Made by a program: the position numbers and the translations under genes
Notes under the pieces: model-generated
What the model was told of the DNA's origin: nothing
The model's input: only the letters and a program-made list of their open reading frames with translations
Databases searched by the model: none
Shown: positions 50,249-59,444 of the stretch, one piece after another
Position numbering within the stretch: position 1 is the stretch's first letter
Layout: every line of letters starts with the position of its first letter
From: Paenirhizobium cremeum
GTDB lineage: Bacteria > Pseudomonadota > Alphaproteobacteria > Rhizobiales > Rhizobiaceae
Assembly (NCBI RefSeq): GCF_022884085.1
Contig: NZ_JAGGCS010000007.1
Span: 216,921-280,920 of the forward strand
DNA: 64,000 nt
Reading direction: 5' to 3'

Positions 50249-51181
50249 TCAGGCGGCAAGGGGTACGAGATTGGCCCGGATCTGATCCCGGTACGCTTCG
50301 TATCGACTTGGCAGCTTGAGGGCTTCACCGAGATGAGCAGTGTCCTCGTCGCGATTGAAGCCAGGCTCGTTCGTGGCAACCTCGAACAGGATGCCGCCCG
50401 GCGTGCGGAAGTAGATCGCCCAGAAATAATCGCGATCGATGACCGGCGTCACCTGATAGCCCGTATCCATCAGTGCCTTGCGCACTTCGAGTTGTTTTTC
50501 GCGATCGTCAACGGCAAATGCGACATGATGAACCGAACCGGCACCTTGTCGCGCGAACGCCGTCTTCGGCAGCGCCTCGAGATCGATCATATCCGCTCCG
50601 TTTCCTCCCGGAATGATGAAACGGGTCACGTCACCTTGTTTTTCGGCGCGCTGATAGCCCATGAAACCGAGCAGTTCCTCGGTCGCAGCGCTGTCATGCA
50701 GACTGAAACGCGCGCCAGCGAACCCGCGGATGGCCACATCGCTTGGGATGCCGGGAGAAAGCCATGGAGCGCGGTTGTCATCGTGAGCCTCGACGAGCGC
50801 CAGGCCATCGCCGTCGGGTCCCCTGAAGCGAAGTCGGTTGGCGCCGAATGCGACATCCGATTCCAGACCGCCGACTCCCCGGGCCGTCAAGCGATCCTGC
50901 CAGAACTTCAACGCACCCTTCGGCACGGAGAACTGTGTCTCCCCAACTTCGCCGACGCCGCGGCGGCCCTGCATCATGTTCTGGAACGGAAAGTAGGTCA
51001 TGACGGTGCCGGCCGAACCGTTCTCGTCGCCATAATAAAGATGGTAGACGCTCGGGTCGTCGAAGTTGACCGTCTGCTTGACGCGGCGCAGACCGAGCGT
51101 GTCGGTGAAGAAGCGGTTGTTCTGCCGAGCATCCGAAGCCATCGAGGTCACGTGATGCAGTCCCTTGATATCCTTAATCAT
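50249..51181 (-). CDS. VOC-family ring-cleaving dioxygenase (MhqO-like)
   Basis: A 310-residue protein with two vicinal-oxygen-chelate modules: metal ligands His (GLHHVTSMASDARQN), His (SVHHVAFAVDD) and Glu (PGGILFEVATNEPGF). This pattern is that of MhqA/MhqO-type Fe(II) hydroquinone dioxygenases linked to quinone resistance. The ATG at 51181 has AAAGG 7 nt upstream, itself overlapping an unlikely TTG start at 51196. Divergent from a LysR gene with a dyad between, like mhq loci elsewhere. The exact substrate (hydroquinone or other catechol) is inferred. Confidence 0.87.
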   Translation of the reverse strand: MIKDIKGLHHVTSMASDARQNNRFFTDTLGLRRVKQTVNFDDPSVYHLYYGDENGSAGTVMTYFPFQNMMQGRRGVGEVGETQFSVPKGALKFWQDRLTARGVGGLESDVAFGANRLRFRGPDGDGLALVEAHDDNRAPWLSPGIPSDVAIRGFAGARFSLHDSAATEELLGFMGYQRAEKQGDVTRFIIPGGNGADMIDLEALPKTAFARQGAGSVHHVAFAVDDREKQLEVRKALMDTGYQVTPVIDRDYFWAIYFRTPGGILFEVATNEPGFNRDEDTAHLGEALKLPSRYEAYRDQIRANLVPLAA

Positions 51182-51251
51182 ATCGACGCCTTTCAATGGC
51201 CGTTAGGTTCAAGTGTTAAAATGACTGTATCCAGCTTGAATGCCGAAGAGA

Positions 51252-51282
51252 ATTGCAATATTTATTTTGATTTAGTTGCAAT
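51252..51282. promoter_or_regulatory. ATTGCAA-N17-TTGCAAT dyad between VOC and LysR genes
   Basis: Perfect 7-bp inverted repeat located 70 bp before the VOC start and 16 bp before the LysR start, so positioned to autoregulate LysR. It shares the ATTGCA/ATTGCG half-site with the elements at 43729 and 48306. Confidence 0.55.
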
Positions 51283-51297
51283 AAACGAAACAATGAC

Positions 51298-52197
51298 GTG
51301 AACGATTACAAAGCTCTTCGAACCTTCCTTCTTGCTGCGGAGAAGCGGAATTTTGCTCAGGTCGCCCGCGAACTGGACATGACACCAGCAGCGGTGACAC
51401 GTGCCATCGCAGCGCTTGAGGCTGAACTCGGCGTGCAGCTCTTCGTACGCACGACCCGGCAGGTATCGCTGACGACCGATGGCGCCATCTTCGCCGCGCA
51501 GATCCAGCCCGCGGTGAAGGCGCTGGAAGATGCAAGGCGCGAGGTGATGAATGCCCACAAGGCTGATGAAGGGCGGCTGCGGATCAGCGCGCCGACATGG
51601 TTCGGCAAGACGGTACTGCCGCCGATCCTGTCCGGCTTCAAGGAACGCTATCCGAAGATGAGCTTCGAGATCTCGTTGTCCGATGGGCTGGTGAACATCG
51701 TCGACGACGACTACGATCTCGCTATCCGCATTTCCTCGCAGCCTTCCGACAAATTCACGATCTGGAGAAAGATCCGAAGGGTGCCGCGCATCCTGGTCGC
51801 CGCACCGGGCAGTCGCTTCACCTCCATGGAGCACCCGAACGAACTGAAACCAGACGACTGCCTTGCCTATAGCGGGGAAAGCCGACGCGAGAACTGGGTG
51901 CTATCGGACGGCGGATCGAGCATCACGATTGCTGCAGGTCGGGCGTTCAGCGCCAACAGCGGCGAGGTTCTGGCCGACATGGCGGCGGACGGCGCCGGCG
52001 TTGCCCTGTTGCCAGGCTTCAACATCGCCGACCATATCAGGAGCGGCCGCCTCGTCCACGTCTTCAAGGGCTGGGCGCCGCCGGACCTGTGGCTGACGCT
52101 GTTTTATCCGCCATACCAGGCTCTGCCTCCGAGGATCGCCTCATTTTCGAAATTCTTCGAAGAGCAGGTTGCCGCCCACATGGTGATGCTGGACTGA
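51298..52197 (+). CDS. LysR-family transcriptional regulator
   Basis: A 299-residue LTTR: winged helix (ALRTFLLAAEKRNFAQVARELDMTPAAVTRAIAALEAELG region) with LFVRTTRQVSLTTDG, and effector domain about 90-290. Start is GTG at 51298; no strong ribosome-binding site precedes it, suggesting low expression. Divergent from the VOC dioxygenase gene. Recurrence of the ATTGC half-site upstream of DoxX-MFS and of the isochorismatase-like gene suggests it governs several units in this 10-kb block. Confidence 0.9.
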   Translation: MNDYKALRTFLLAAEKRNFAQVARELDMTPAAVTRAIAALEAELGVQLFVRTTRQVSLTTDGAIFAAQIQPAVKALEDARREVMNAHKADEGRLRISAPTWFGKTVLPPILSGFKERYPKMSFEISLSDGLVNIVDDDYDLAIRISSQPSDKFTIWRKIRRVPRILVAAPGSRFTSMEHPNELKPDDCLAYSGESRRENWVLSDGGSSITIAAGRAFSANSGEVLADMAADGAGVALLPGFNIADHIRSGRLVHVFKGWAPPDLWLTLFYPPYQALPPRIASFSKFFEEQVAAHMVMLD

Positions 52198-52341
52198 CGC
52201 ACTCCGGTGCGTTGCGTTGCGCTGATCGCATAAGGCGTCCGGATCCAGATCGAAGACCGATCAGATCTCCGGCAACGCAGTCAATCTCGCACCACACCTG
52301 CGGCAAGGTCGACATCGCGGAAGCGGAATTCGCCCCGCCCG

Positions 52342-52488
52342 GCCCTCGTCGCCGAAGGCTCCGGCTTCGTCGGTCGAGACCTCATCCGCCGCCTGCTGGC
52401 CGATGGCCGATGCGTCCGCGCGCTTGCTCGCAGCGCGGGTGCGCGGACGCAGGTTCAGGCGGTCGGCGCCGAGGCGGTCGTCATGGGC
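52342..52488 (+). pseudogene. Fragment of an NAD-dependent epimerase/dehydratase
   Basis: One frame reads ALVAEGSGFVGRDLIRRLLA followed by a second strand and RALARS, the N-terminal Rossmann segment of an extended SDR (compare GGSGFVG). Roughly 49 codons remain; there is no start codon and it runs into transposase sequence. The 144 bp before it (52198-52341) hold nothing recognisable. Confidence 0.65.
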
Positions 52489-52504
52489 CGCCCCGAACCG
52501 GGTT

Positions 52505-52852
52505 GCGCGTCTGACGCGTCTCGCCGGGATCAAGGCGCAGATCGGCTACAAACGCCGTCCCGGCATCTAAGGCGGCAGGCCTTCCGTCGCTATCGACAAC
52601 ACGCTCGACCGGCAGTTCGACGTGGCGGCTCCGGACAAGCCGTGGGGCACGGACATCACCTACATCCGGACCTGCGAAGGTTTTTCATATTTGGCCGTCG
52701 TCATCGACCTCTATTCCCGCCGGGTGATCGGCTGTGCACTGCAGAGCCGCCAAACCACCGACGTCGTGCTGCAGGCTCTACTCATGGCGGTTTGGCGACG
52801 CAAACCGAAGGACAAGGTGCTGATCCACTCGGATCAGGGCTCGCAGTTCAGC
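52505..52852 (+). mobile_element. IS3-family transposase (OrfB) fragment
   Basis: Reading from 52505: RLTRLAGIKAQIGYKRRPGI, an in-frame TAA, then GGRPSVAIDNTLDRQFDV, PDKPWGTDITYIRTCEGF, LAVVIDLYSRRVIGCALQSR and KVLIHSDQGSQF. This is the rve/DDE integrase core of IS3 OrfB with the first two catalytic Asp residues (WGTDITY, HSDQGSQF). It is broken by the nonsense codon and truncated before the catalytic Glu, and joins IS6-family sequence at about 52853. No IS ends were found. Confidence 0.8.
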
Positions 52853-53000
52853 GGAACATCTCCTCCAGATCTCTGTAGCTGAGCGGATAACGAAGATACC
52901 AGGTCACCGCTTGCAAGTTCAGCCACGCCTCGAAATGCCACCCTTTGAAATCGTCTTTAGATTGGCGCTTCAATTTCTCGGCAATGGAATTCAGAATCAT
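52853..53000 (-). mobile_element. IS6-family transposase N-terminal fragment
   Basis: On the minus strand from an ATG at 53000: MILNSIAEKLKRQSKDDFKG, HFEAWLNLQAVTWYLRYPLS, YRDLEEMF, the zinc-finger/HTH entry region of IS6-type transposases (compare the KGRHFExxxIxxAVxWYLRYxLSYRDLEE pattern). It ends where the IS3 fragment begins. About 49 of some 230 codons remain. The 82 bp to the rhaK stop may contain the left end of the element. Confidence 0.75.
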
Positions 53001-53082
53001 GGCTACGCCCCGCTACATCGGGAGCGGAATTCCCCAAGCTTGGTGAACAGCCCGTTAAGCGCAAAAATTTGCGACAAGCCCG

Positions 53083-54450
53083 TCATGAGGTCAGCCATGC
53101 GTCCCGGTAGTCTTTCAACGCCAGCGAAGGGGTATAGCGTATGGAACCCGAGATCGGCAGCTTCATCCCCGCCAGCATCGCGGCCCCAAGAGCAGTGCCA
53201 CTCAAGGATTCCCCGGACTGGACGATAACATCGCGGCCTGTGGCCGCCGCCAGCGCCTTCAAATAGACCGTGTTCCGGCTCATCGGCCCCTCCACGATGA
53301 TCTCCCCTTGCGCGCCAATCAGATCGAGGCAGACCTCCGTCATCAGTGCTATGTAGAGCGACGCCGCAACGACCTTTTCAGCGCCCGAAGCCGGCGACCC
53401 AACCCATCGCATGCAACGTCCCGGAAAAGGACCAGACCCCTCGACGACATTCGGCAGGATCATCAGAGACTTGCCGATAACCCTGTCGATAACATCATCC
53501 AGATCGCCGTCCGGCATAGCGAGGCCATGCATCAAAACTTCGAATTCGCGGCCGCCCATGAAACGCGCCGAAGGCGTGGCCTTGCCAAAGGCATTGACGT
53601 TGGCCAAGCTGTCGCGCTCCGGCGTTAATTTCTCGATGTTGCCAGGTGTTGCGAAACACACCACCCAGGTCCCCGTCGAAACCACCGAGAATGGCGGTTT
53701 GCGGAGGATCAGGTGAGGCAGTAGCGATGCGTTGGAATCGTGAATGCCGCAATAGACCGGTACCGGGCGCGACAGCCCCAGCACCGCGCATAACTCGGGC
53801 AGAACAGGCCCCAGAGCGTCGAATGCCGAGCGGACCGGAGCCATCCTGTCGCGGATACCGAGACGATCCACCAGCGACGAGAACTCACCCTTCGCGGGGT
53901 TCCAGAGATCCGTGTGGCAACCGAGCGAGGTCGCCTCGTTGGCCACCACTCCACTCAGCCGCCACGCCCAGTATTGCGGGTAGGTGAAAATGACCCAGAC
54001 GCGTTCGAATGCTTCCGGAAAGGCGCTCTTCTGGAAATGCAGTTGAGCACCGAGATTGAGGCCCGCGGAAAGGGAAGGTGAACAAGTCTCGGAAAATCCC
54101 GGTCGGAGCCTTGCATAGGCCTCACGGATCGCCTGCGGATACTCAAATTCGTAGTCGAGCACCGGCAGCGCCAGATCTCCGTCCTTGCCTAACAAAACGG
54201 CGCTCGCCCCATGGGTGGCGATGGAAATCGCGTCGAAACCCGGAGCCCTAGCGAATTCCGCAAGCGTTGCCTGAATGAAGGACCAGAGGGCCTCAATGTC
54301 ATAATGCGGATATGGCGGCGCGGGGATGACGGTGTTGGGCGTTTTGCGCACTGCGATTTCCGCGCCGCTTTTCCCATCCAGCAGGACCACCTTGGCATTG
54401 GTCTTGCCGATATCGATGACGGCAACCCGCTCGTATTTCATATCCATCAT
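53083..54450 (-). CDS. rhaK: L-rhamnulose/rhamnose kinase RhaK (FGGY family)
   Basis: A 455-residue sugar kinase of the FGGY fold: phosphate-1 motif [36 protein letters not shown] (catalytic Asp) and STGTWVV, with adenosine motif [11 protein letters not shown]. In Rhizobium leguminosarum RhaK is required for rhamnose use and also for function of the RhaSTPQ importer. The ATG at 54450 overlaps the rhaU stop (ATGA). Last gene of rhaRSTPQUK; its 3' end abuts transposon remnants but the C-terminus looks complete. Confidence 0.9.
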   Translation of the reverse strand: MMDMKYERVAVIDIGKTNAKVVLLDGKSGAEIAVRKTPNTVIPAPPYPHYDIEALWSFIQATLAEFARAPGFDAISIATHGASAVLLGKDGDLALPVLDYEFEYPQAIREAYARLRPGFSETCSPSLSAGLNLGAQLHFQKSAFPEAFERVWVIFTYPQYWAWRLSGVVANEATSLGCHTDLWNPAKGEFSSLVDRLGIRDRMAPVRSAFDALGPVLPELCAVLGLSRPVPVYCGIHDSNASLLPHLILRKPPFSVVSTGTWVVCFATPGNIEKLTPERDSLANVNAFGKATPSARFMGGREFEVLMHGLAMPDGDLDDVIDRVIGKSLMILPNVVEGSGPFPGRCMRWVGSPASGAEKVVAASLYIALMTEVCLDLIGAQGEIIVEGPMSRNTVYLKALAAATGRDVIVQSGESLSGTALGAAMLAGMKLPISGSIRYTPSLALKDYRDAWLTS

Positions 54451-54770
54451 AGCAGGTGGAACACTGTCACGAGATCGGTGGCAACCGGAGAATTGTCCGG
54501 ATTGCTCGCCATGATATCGGCCATATGAGCCCACCAGCGCTTCATCACCGGATGTTCCGGAAGGCTCGCCATGCCATGGGTTCTCGGGCGCGTCAGGACA
54601 CCGAACAGCGTGTTGGTCTCGCGGTCCAGATGGATCGAATAATCGCTGACGCCAGCCTCGTGCAGAAGGTCGACAAGATCCGGCCAGATCTCGTCATGAC
54701 GCTTCTTGTATTCGGCCTCCATGCCGGGATTGAGCTTCATCTTGAAGGCATGCTTTTCCAGCTCGGACAT
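54447..54770 (-). CDS. rhaU: L-rhamnose mutarotase
   Basis: A 107-residue enzyme interconverting alpha and beta anomers of L-rhamnose. It has the RhaU/RhaM signature: [27 protein letters not shown] (with the catalytic His of RHDEIWP), [14 protein letters not shown] and a C-terminal WWAHMADIM. Length is that of the family. Overlaps rhaQ by one base (TGATG) and rhaK by four. Confidence 0.95.
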   Translation of the reverse strand: MSELEKHAFKMKLNPGMEAEYKKRHDEIWPDLVDLLHEAGVSDYSIHLDRETNTLFGVLTRPRTHGMASLPEHPVMKRWWAHMADIMASNPDNSPVATDLVTVFHLL

Positions 54771-55786
54771 CAGCTCTTCCTTGCGTTGCGAATGCGACGC
54801 CCGATGATGGGCAGTGCGATGGTAACGATCAGAAGCAGGCCGATGAAGATCGACATGACGATGCCCGGCACATTGAGAAGGCCGAGGCCGAAGGTGACTA
54901 GGCCCATAACGAAAGCGGCGATGACGACGCCCGCGATGGTGCCCGCCCCGCCGAGGATCGAGACCCCGCCGAGGACCACCATGGTCACGACCTCGAGCTC
55001 CCAGCCTTGAGCAATCGAAGGACGGGTCGAGCCGAGACGCGAGGTGAGGCAGACGGCCGCGATTCCGCTCATCAGGCCGGTGAGCACGAACAGGATGAAC
55101 TTCACCCGCTCGACCGGAATGCCGGAAAAACGTGCCGCAAGCGGGTTGTTGCCGATCACGTAGACCTGCCGGCCGAAATTCGTCGCATGCAGAAGAACGG
55201 CGAAGACACCGGCGAGAACGAGGAAAAGCACGAATTCGAAGGAGAAGACCCAGAAGACATAGCCCTGGCCGAAATAGCCGAAATCGGCGGGATATTTGCC
55301 ATAGGCCTGATCGCCGAGCACGATATAGGAAATACCGCGGAAGAGGCTCATCGTGCCGATGGTGACCACGATGGACGGCAGTTTCAGCCCCGCAACCATC
55401 AGACCGTTGAAAGCACCACAGGCAAGGCCGACGCCAATGCCGATGGCGACGAGGCCGGACGTGCCGACACCCATCTGAACGGCAGCACCCATGGCGGTCG
55501 ATGCAAGCGCAATGATGGCGGCGACCGAGAGATCGATTTCGCCGGCGATGATGAGCAGCGCCATGGCAAAGGCGATCATCGCCTTTTCAGTGAAGTTGAA
55601 AGTCGCGTCCGACAGGTTCCAGGCATCCAGGAAGTAGGGCGAAGCCAGCGAATTGGCGATGAAGATCACCACGGCGACGCCGAACAGAAGGACCTCCCAG
55701 CTTCCCATCAACCGCTTGAAGGGCGTGCCCAGCCGATCCGGAATCTGGCGGCGTGTCACGACGTTTTCGGAAGCTGCAACGGTCAT
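54770..55786 (-). CDS. rhaQ: Rhamnose ABC transporter permease RhaQ
   Basis: A 338-residue BPD_transp_2 (ribose-type) permease with 8-10 helices, [21 protein letters not shown] and [31 protein letters not shown] motifs. The N-terminal about 35 residues are cytosolic. Pairs with RhaP. Its start overlaps the rhaP stop by 4 bp. Named after the Rhizobium leguminosarum order rhaT-rhaP-rhaQ. Confidence 0.92.
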   Translation of the reverse strand: MTVAASENVVTRRQIPDRLGTPFKRLMGSWEVLLFGVAVVIFIANSLASPYFLDAWNLSDATFNFTEKAMIAFAMALLIIAGEIDLSVAAIIALASTAMGAAVQMGVGTSGLVAIGIGVGLACGAFNGLMVAGLKLPSIVVTIGTMSLFRGISYIVLGDQAYGKYPADFGYFGQGYVFWVFSFEFVLFLVLAGVFAVLLHATNFGRQVYVIGNNPLAARFSGIPVERVKFILFVLTGLMSGIAAVCLTSRLGSTRPSIAQGWELEVVTMVVLGGVSILGGAGTIAGVVIAAFVMGLVTFGLGLLNVPGIVMSIFIGLLLIVTIALPIIGRRIRNARKS

Positions 55787-56781
55787 GCGGTCACCTCATG
55801 GGTATCCTTGGCTGCGCGATCACGCAGGATGATGCGGCCCCTCTTGCGTTCGGCGCGGGCATTGAAGACAACGGCCAGCACGATGACGATGCCGGAAATG
55901 GCCATCTGGGCAAAGGGCGAGATGCCGATCACCGGCAGCGCGTTCTTGATGACGCCGAGGAAAAGCGCGCCGAGAACGGTTCCGACCACGGTCCCGATAC
56001 CGCCGGCAATCGACACGCCCCCGATGACATTGGCCGCGACGCTATCGAGTTCGAAACCGGCGGCGATATCGACATAGGCGACCGCATAGCGCGAAACCCA
56101 GAGATAGCCGGCAAGCCCCGCAAGCGCGCCCGAAAGCACGAAGGCAAGAAAGCGCGCCCGGCCGATATCGATGCCGGCATAAACCGCAGCCGTCGGGTTG
56201 CCGCCGGCGGCATAGGTCGAGCGGCCGAAGGGCGTGCGGGTCAGGACGAACCAGATCAGGAAGACGATGGCGATCGACACCCAGGACAGGATCGGCAGGC
56301 CGAGCACCACGAGACGCGGCAGATTGAGAAAATCGAGAGTCATCTGATGCGCATTCACCCAGCTGCCGCCGGAAAGTACGAAGGCCATGCCGCGATAGAT
56401 CGTCAGCGTACCGAGCGTAACCACGATCGGCGGGATCTGCAAAAGCCAGACGAGGAAGCCGTTGATCGCGCCAAGGGCTGCACCGATCACGACGGCCAGA
56501 ACGATCAGCAGCGCCAGCGGCAGGCCCGGATAGGCGGCATCGAGCATCGCGACCGCCATGCCGGTAAAGGCCAGATTGGCGGCAACCGAGAGATCGATCG
56601 ATTTGGTCAGGATGACCGTCATCTGGCCGAGCGCCAGGATGATCAGGATCGACGTGTCGTTGAAGATGTTGGCGAGGTTTCCGGGCGTGGCGAAATTGGA
56701 TGCCCGGGTCGAGAAGCCGACGATCATCACGATGATGATCAGGCCGAGCAACAATTCGCGGTTTTTCAGGAGACGTTGCAT
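55783..56781 (-). CDS. rhaP: Rhamnose ABC transporter permease RhaP
   Basis: A 332-residue BPD_transp_2 permease (LGQMTVILTKSIDLSVAANLAFTGM, GAINGFLVWLLQIPPIVVTLGT). The start at 56781 has AAGGA 9 nt upstream; the frame extends six codons further (56799) into the end of rhaT. Forms the RhaPQ channel of the rhamnose importer. Confidence 0.92.
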   Translation of the reverse strand: MQRLLKNRELLLGLIIIVMIVGFSTRASNFATPGNLANIFNDTSILIILALGQMTVILTKSIDLSVAANLAFTGMAVAMLDAAYPGLPLALLIVLAVVIGAALGAINGFLVWLLQIPPIVVTLGTLTIYRGMAFVLSGGSWVNAHQMTLDFLNLPRLVVLGLPILSWVSIAIVFLIWFVLTRTPFGRSTYAAGGNPTAAVYAGIDIGRARFLAFVLSGALAGLAGYLWVSRYAVAYVDIAAGFELDSVAANVIGGVSIAGGIGTVVGTVLGALFLGVIKNALPVIGISPFAQMAISGIVIVLAVVFNARAERKRGRIILRDRAAKDTHEVTA

Positions 56782-56791
56782 TGAAATGTCC

Positions 56792-58336
56792 TTACGCATT
56801 GCCGGTCGCGGCGCGCACCAGCGTCTCGGCGGTGAGGCCCTGACGCTGATAGATGCCGGCCTGAAGACCTTCGCGCATCACCATAACGCGATCCGACATG
56901 CCGAGAATCTCGGGCAGTTCGGAGGAGATCATGATGATCGAGAGGCCTTCGTTCGCAAGTTCGGAGATGAAGCCGTGGACGGCGGCCTTGGAGCCGATGT
57001 CGATGCCCTTGGTCGGTTCGTCGAGAATGATGACCTTCGGCTGGGTGGCGAGCCACTTGCCGATGACCACCTTCTGCTGGTTGCCGCCCGAAAGCGTTCC
57101 CACCGGCACGGAAAGGGCAGCGGCGCGAAGATCCAGCCGTTCGGCATACTTGCGGGCGAGCGAGAACTCGTTGATCGCTTTCAGAAAGCCCCTTGCCGAC
57201 GTACGGGCCAGCGACGGCAACGACATGTTCTGGTAGATCGGCATTTCAAGCGCCAGACCATGGCGACCACGCTCTTCCGGCACATAAACGATGCCAGCGG
57301 CGATGGCGTCTGCAGGGGAGCGGATCACGACGTCGCGTCCATCGAGTTTCAACGCCCCGGACGCCGGCATGGTGATGCCGAACAGTGACTGGCAGAGCTC
57401 CGAGCGACCGGCACCGATGAGGCCGTAAACGCCGAGGATCTCGCCCTTCTTCAGCTCGAAGGAAATATCGCGGAATTCCGTCTCATGGCAGTAGCGCTCG
57501 ACGGCAAGCACCGTGTCGCCGATGGCAACCTCCACCTTTGGGAAAACGTCGTGCACGTCGCGCCCGACCATCAGGCGGACGATTTCATCCTGCGGCGTGT
57601 CCTTCAGAACGCCGGCGCCGACCATCTTGCCGTCGCGGAAAACGGCATAGTTCTCGGCAATCTCGTAGACCTCGTCGAACTTGTGGCTGATGAACAGGAT
57701 CGCCTTTCCCTGTCGTTTCAGGCCTTCGACGATGCGGAAGAGATCATCGATTTCCTTACGCGAAAGAGCGGCGGTCGGCTCGTCCATGATGACGATGCGC
57801 GCTTCGACCGAAAGAGCACGGGCGATTGCCACAAGATGGCGCTGCGCGATCGAAAGATCCTTCAGACGGATCGTCGGATCGATATTGCTTTCAAGCTCCG
57901 CCATCAGCTCGCGAGCGCGCTGGTTGATGGTCTTCCAGTCGATCAAGCCGAAACGCGTGCGGGGCGCATGGCCGAGGAAAATGTTCTCGCCGACCGTCAG
58001 CTCGTCGAAAAGCACGGTTTCCTGATGGATCGCGGTTACACCCGCATCGATCGCGGCCTGCGCGCTGGCAAAGGTCATCGCCTGGCCATCGATCAGGATT
58101 TCGCCCTCGTTCGGGCGATAGATACCGGTCAGGATCTTCACGAGCGTCGACTTGCCCGCGCCGTTCTCGCCGATCAACGCCGTCACCTTGCCGGGATAGA
58201 GCGCGATGTTCACGCCATCGAGCGCCTTCACTCCGGGAAAGATCTGGGAAATGCCACGCATCTCGAGGATGGGCGTGTCAGCGGGTTCAGCGCCCGCGCC
58301 GATTTTTGAAGCTTGAACGGTCATCATCCCGTGCAT
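56792..58336 (-). CDS. rhaT: Rhamnose ABC transporter ATP-binding protein RhaT
   Basis: A 511-514-residue double-domain sugar ATPase of the ribose/xylose type. First domain: Walker A GENGAGKS, signature LSIAQRHLVAIARAL (degenerate LSGGQ), Walker B VIMDEPTAAL. Second domain: degenerate Walker A GLIGAGRSE, signature LSGGNQQK, Walker B IILDEPTKGID. Such asymmetry is normal for this class. Three ATGs (58336, 58327, 58324) are possible starts and none has a clear ribosome-binding site, in keeping with lower expression than RhaS. A hairpin lies between rhaS and this gene. Confidence 0.92.
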   Translation of the reverse strand: MHGMMTVQASKIGAGAEPADTPILEMRGISQIFPGVKALDGVNIALYPGKVTALIGENGAGKSTLVKILTGIYRPNEGEILIDGQAMTFASAQAAIDAGVTAIHQETVLFDELTVGENIFLGHAPRTRFGLIDWKTINQRARELMAELESNIDPTIRLKDLSIAQRHLVAIARALSVEARIVIMDEPTAALSRKEIDDLFRIVEGLKRQGKAILFISHKFDEVYEIAENYAVFRDGKMVGAGVLKDTPQDEIVRLMVGRDVHDVFPKVEVAIGDTVLAVERYCHETEFRDISFELKKGEILGVYGLIGAGRSELCQSLFGITMPASGALKLDGRDVVIRSPADAIAAGIVYVPEERGRHGLALEMPIYQNMSLPSLARTSARGFLKAINEFSLARKYAERLDLRAAALSVPVGTLSGGNQQKVVIGKWLATQPKVIILDEPTKGIDIGSKAAVHGFISELANEGLSIIMISSELPEILGMSDRVMVMREGLQAGIYQRQGLTAETLVRAATGNA

Positions 58337-58345
58337 CCGAAAATG

Positions 58346-58375
58346 GAAAAGGGCCCGGCGGCCAATGCCGCCGGG
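58346..58375 (-). terminator. Intercistronic hairpin between rhaS and rhaT
   Basis: On the minus strand a perfect 9-bp stem CCCGGCGGC / GCCGCCGGG with a 4-nt loop is followed by CCCTTTTCC, 18 nt after the rhaS stop codon. Likely partial terminator or mRNA stabiliser giving more binding protein than transporter. Confidence 0.7.
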
Positions 58376-58393
58376 TGTTTTGGTGTCCGAGGA

Positions 58394-59389
58394 TCAGAAG
58401 ATCTTCGAGAACTGATCGATGTTCGATGCGTCGTAGACGAAGGGATCCGCCATTGCGGCTTCCCCGGTATCGCCGATCTTGATCTTGCCCATGCGGCCGG
58501 CTTCGATTTCCGAACCCGGAGCACCGTCGGTGTCGCCCTTGACCAGGTGATAGGCGATCTGGGTTGCCGAATAACCGAGGTCGATCGGGTTCCAGATGGC
58601 GAATTCCTTGGTCGCGCCGGACTTGATGGCCCCTGCCATTTCCGAGGGAAGGCCGAGGCCCGTCACGTAGACGTCACCGATCTTGCCCGCATCCTTTACA
58701 GCCTGGGAAGCCGCGAGAACGCCGACGGTGGTCGGAGCAACGATGACCTTCACGTTCGGCGAGGACGACAGCAAGCCGTTGGCTTCGCGGTAGCTCTTGT
58801 CGGCGAGGTCATCGCCGTAGACCGTGGTCACGAGGTTGAGGCCGGGGAAGTCCTTCAACTGCTTCTTCATTTCCTCGATCCAGATGTTCTGGTTGGTCGA
58901 GGTCGTGGTGGCCGACAGGATGGCGAAGTCACCCTTGCCTTCCGGCAGGTGGTCGGCGGCAAGCTTGAGGCACATCTTGCCGATCAGCTCGTTGGAAGAC
59001 GGGTTCAGGTGCATGATGCGGCCTTCCGGAGCAACGCCGGAGTCCCACGAGATGACCTTGATGCCGCGCTGGGCAGCCTTCTTCAGCGCCGGAACGACCG
59101 CATCCGGGTCGTTGGCGGAAATCGCGATGGCATCGACGCCCTGCGCGATCAGCGAGTTGATGACTTCGATCTGGCCTTCGGCCGTCGTGGATGTCGGACC
59201 GGTGTAGATGATCTCGACGCCGCCGAGTTCCTTGGCGGCTTCCTGCGCACCCTTGTTTGCAGCTTCAAAGAAGCCGTTGCCGAGCGACTTGACCACGAGC
59301 GCGATCTTCATATCAGCGGCACTTGCGGCTGAACCCATGGCCATGGCGGCAAGGGCGACGCCTGCGAGCAGTGTCTTGGCTAGTTTCAT
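58394..59389 (-). CDS. rhaS: Rhamnose ABC transporter substrate-binding protein RhaS
   Basis: A 331-residue periplasmic sugar-binding protein (Peripla_BP_4): Sec leader MKLAKTLLAGVALAAMAMGS with cleavage after SAA, then MKIALVVKSLGNGFFEAANKGAQEAA and AIAISANDPDAV. GGGAGGAA lies 8 nt before the ATG at 59389. Captures L-rhamnose for RhaTPQ. Second gene of the rhaRSTPQUK transcript, 55 nt after rhaR. Confidence 0.95.
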   Translation of the reverse strand: MKLAKTLLAGVALAAMAMGSAASAADMKIALVVKSLGNGFFEAANKGAQEAAKELGGVEIIYTGPTSTTAEGQIEVINSLIAQGVDAIAISANDPDAVVPALKKAAQRGIKVISWDSGVAPEGRIMHLNPSSNELIGKMCLKLAADHLPEGKGDFAILSATTTSTNQNIWIEEMKKQLKDFPGLNLVTTVYGDDLADKSYREANGLLSSSPNVKVIVAPTTVGVLAASQAVKDAGKIGDVYVTGLGLPSEMAGAIKSGATKEFAIWNPIDLGYSATQIAYHLVKGDTDGAPGSEIEAGRMGKIKIGDTGEAAMADPFVYDASNIDQFSKIF

Positions 59390-59444
59390 TTGATGTTCCT
59401 CCCAGGTTGATGGACTGCTTGAACTCCCCACGCAGCCGCGCCTC

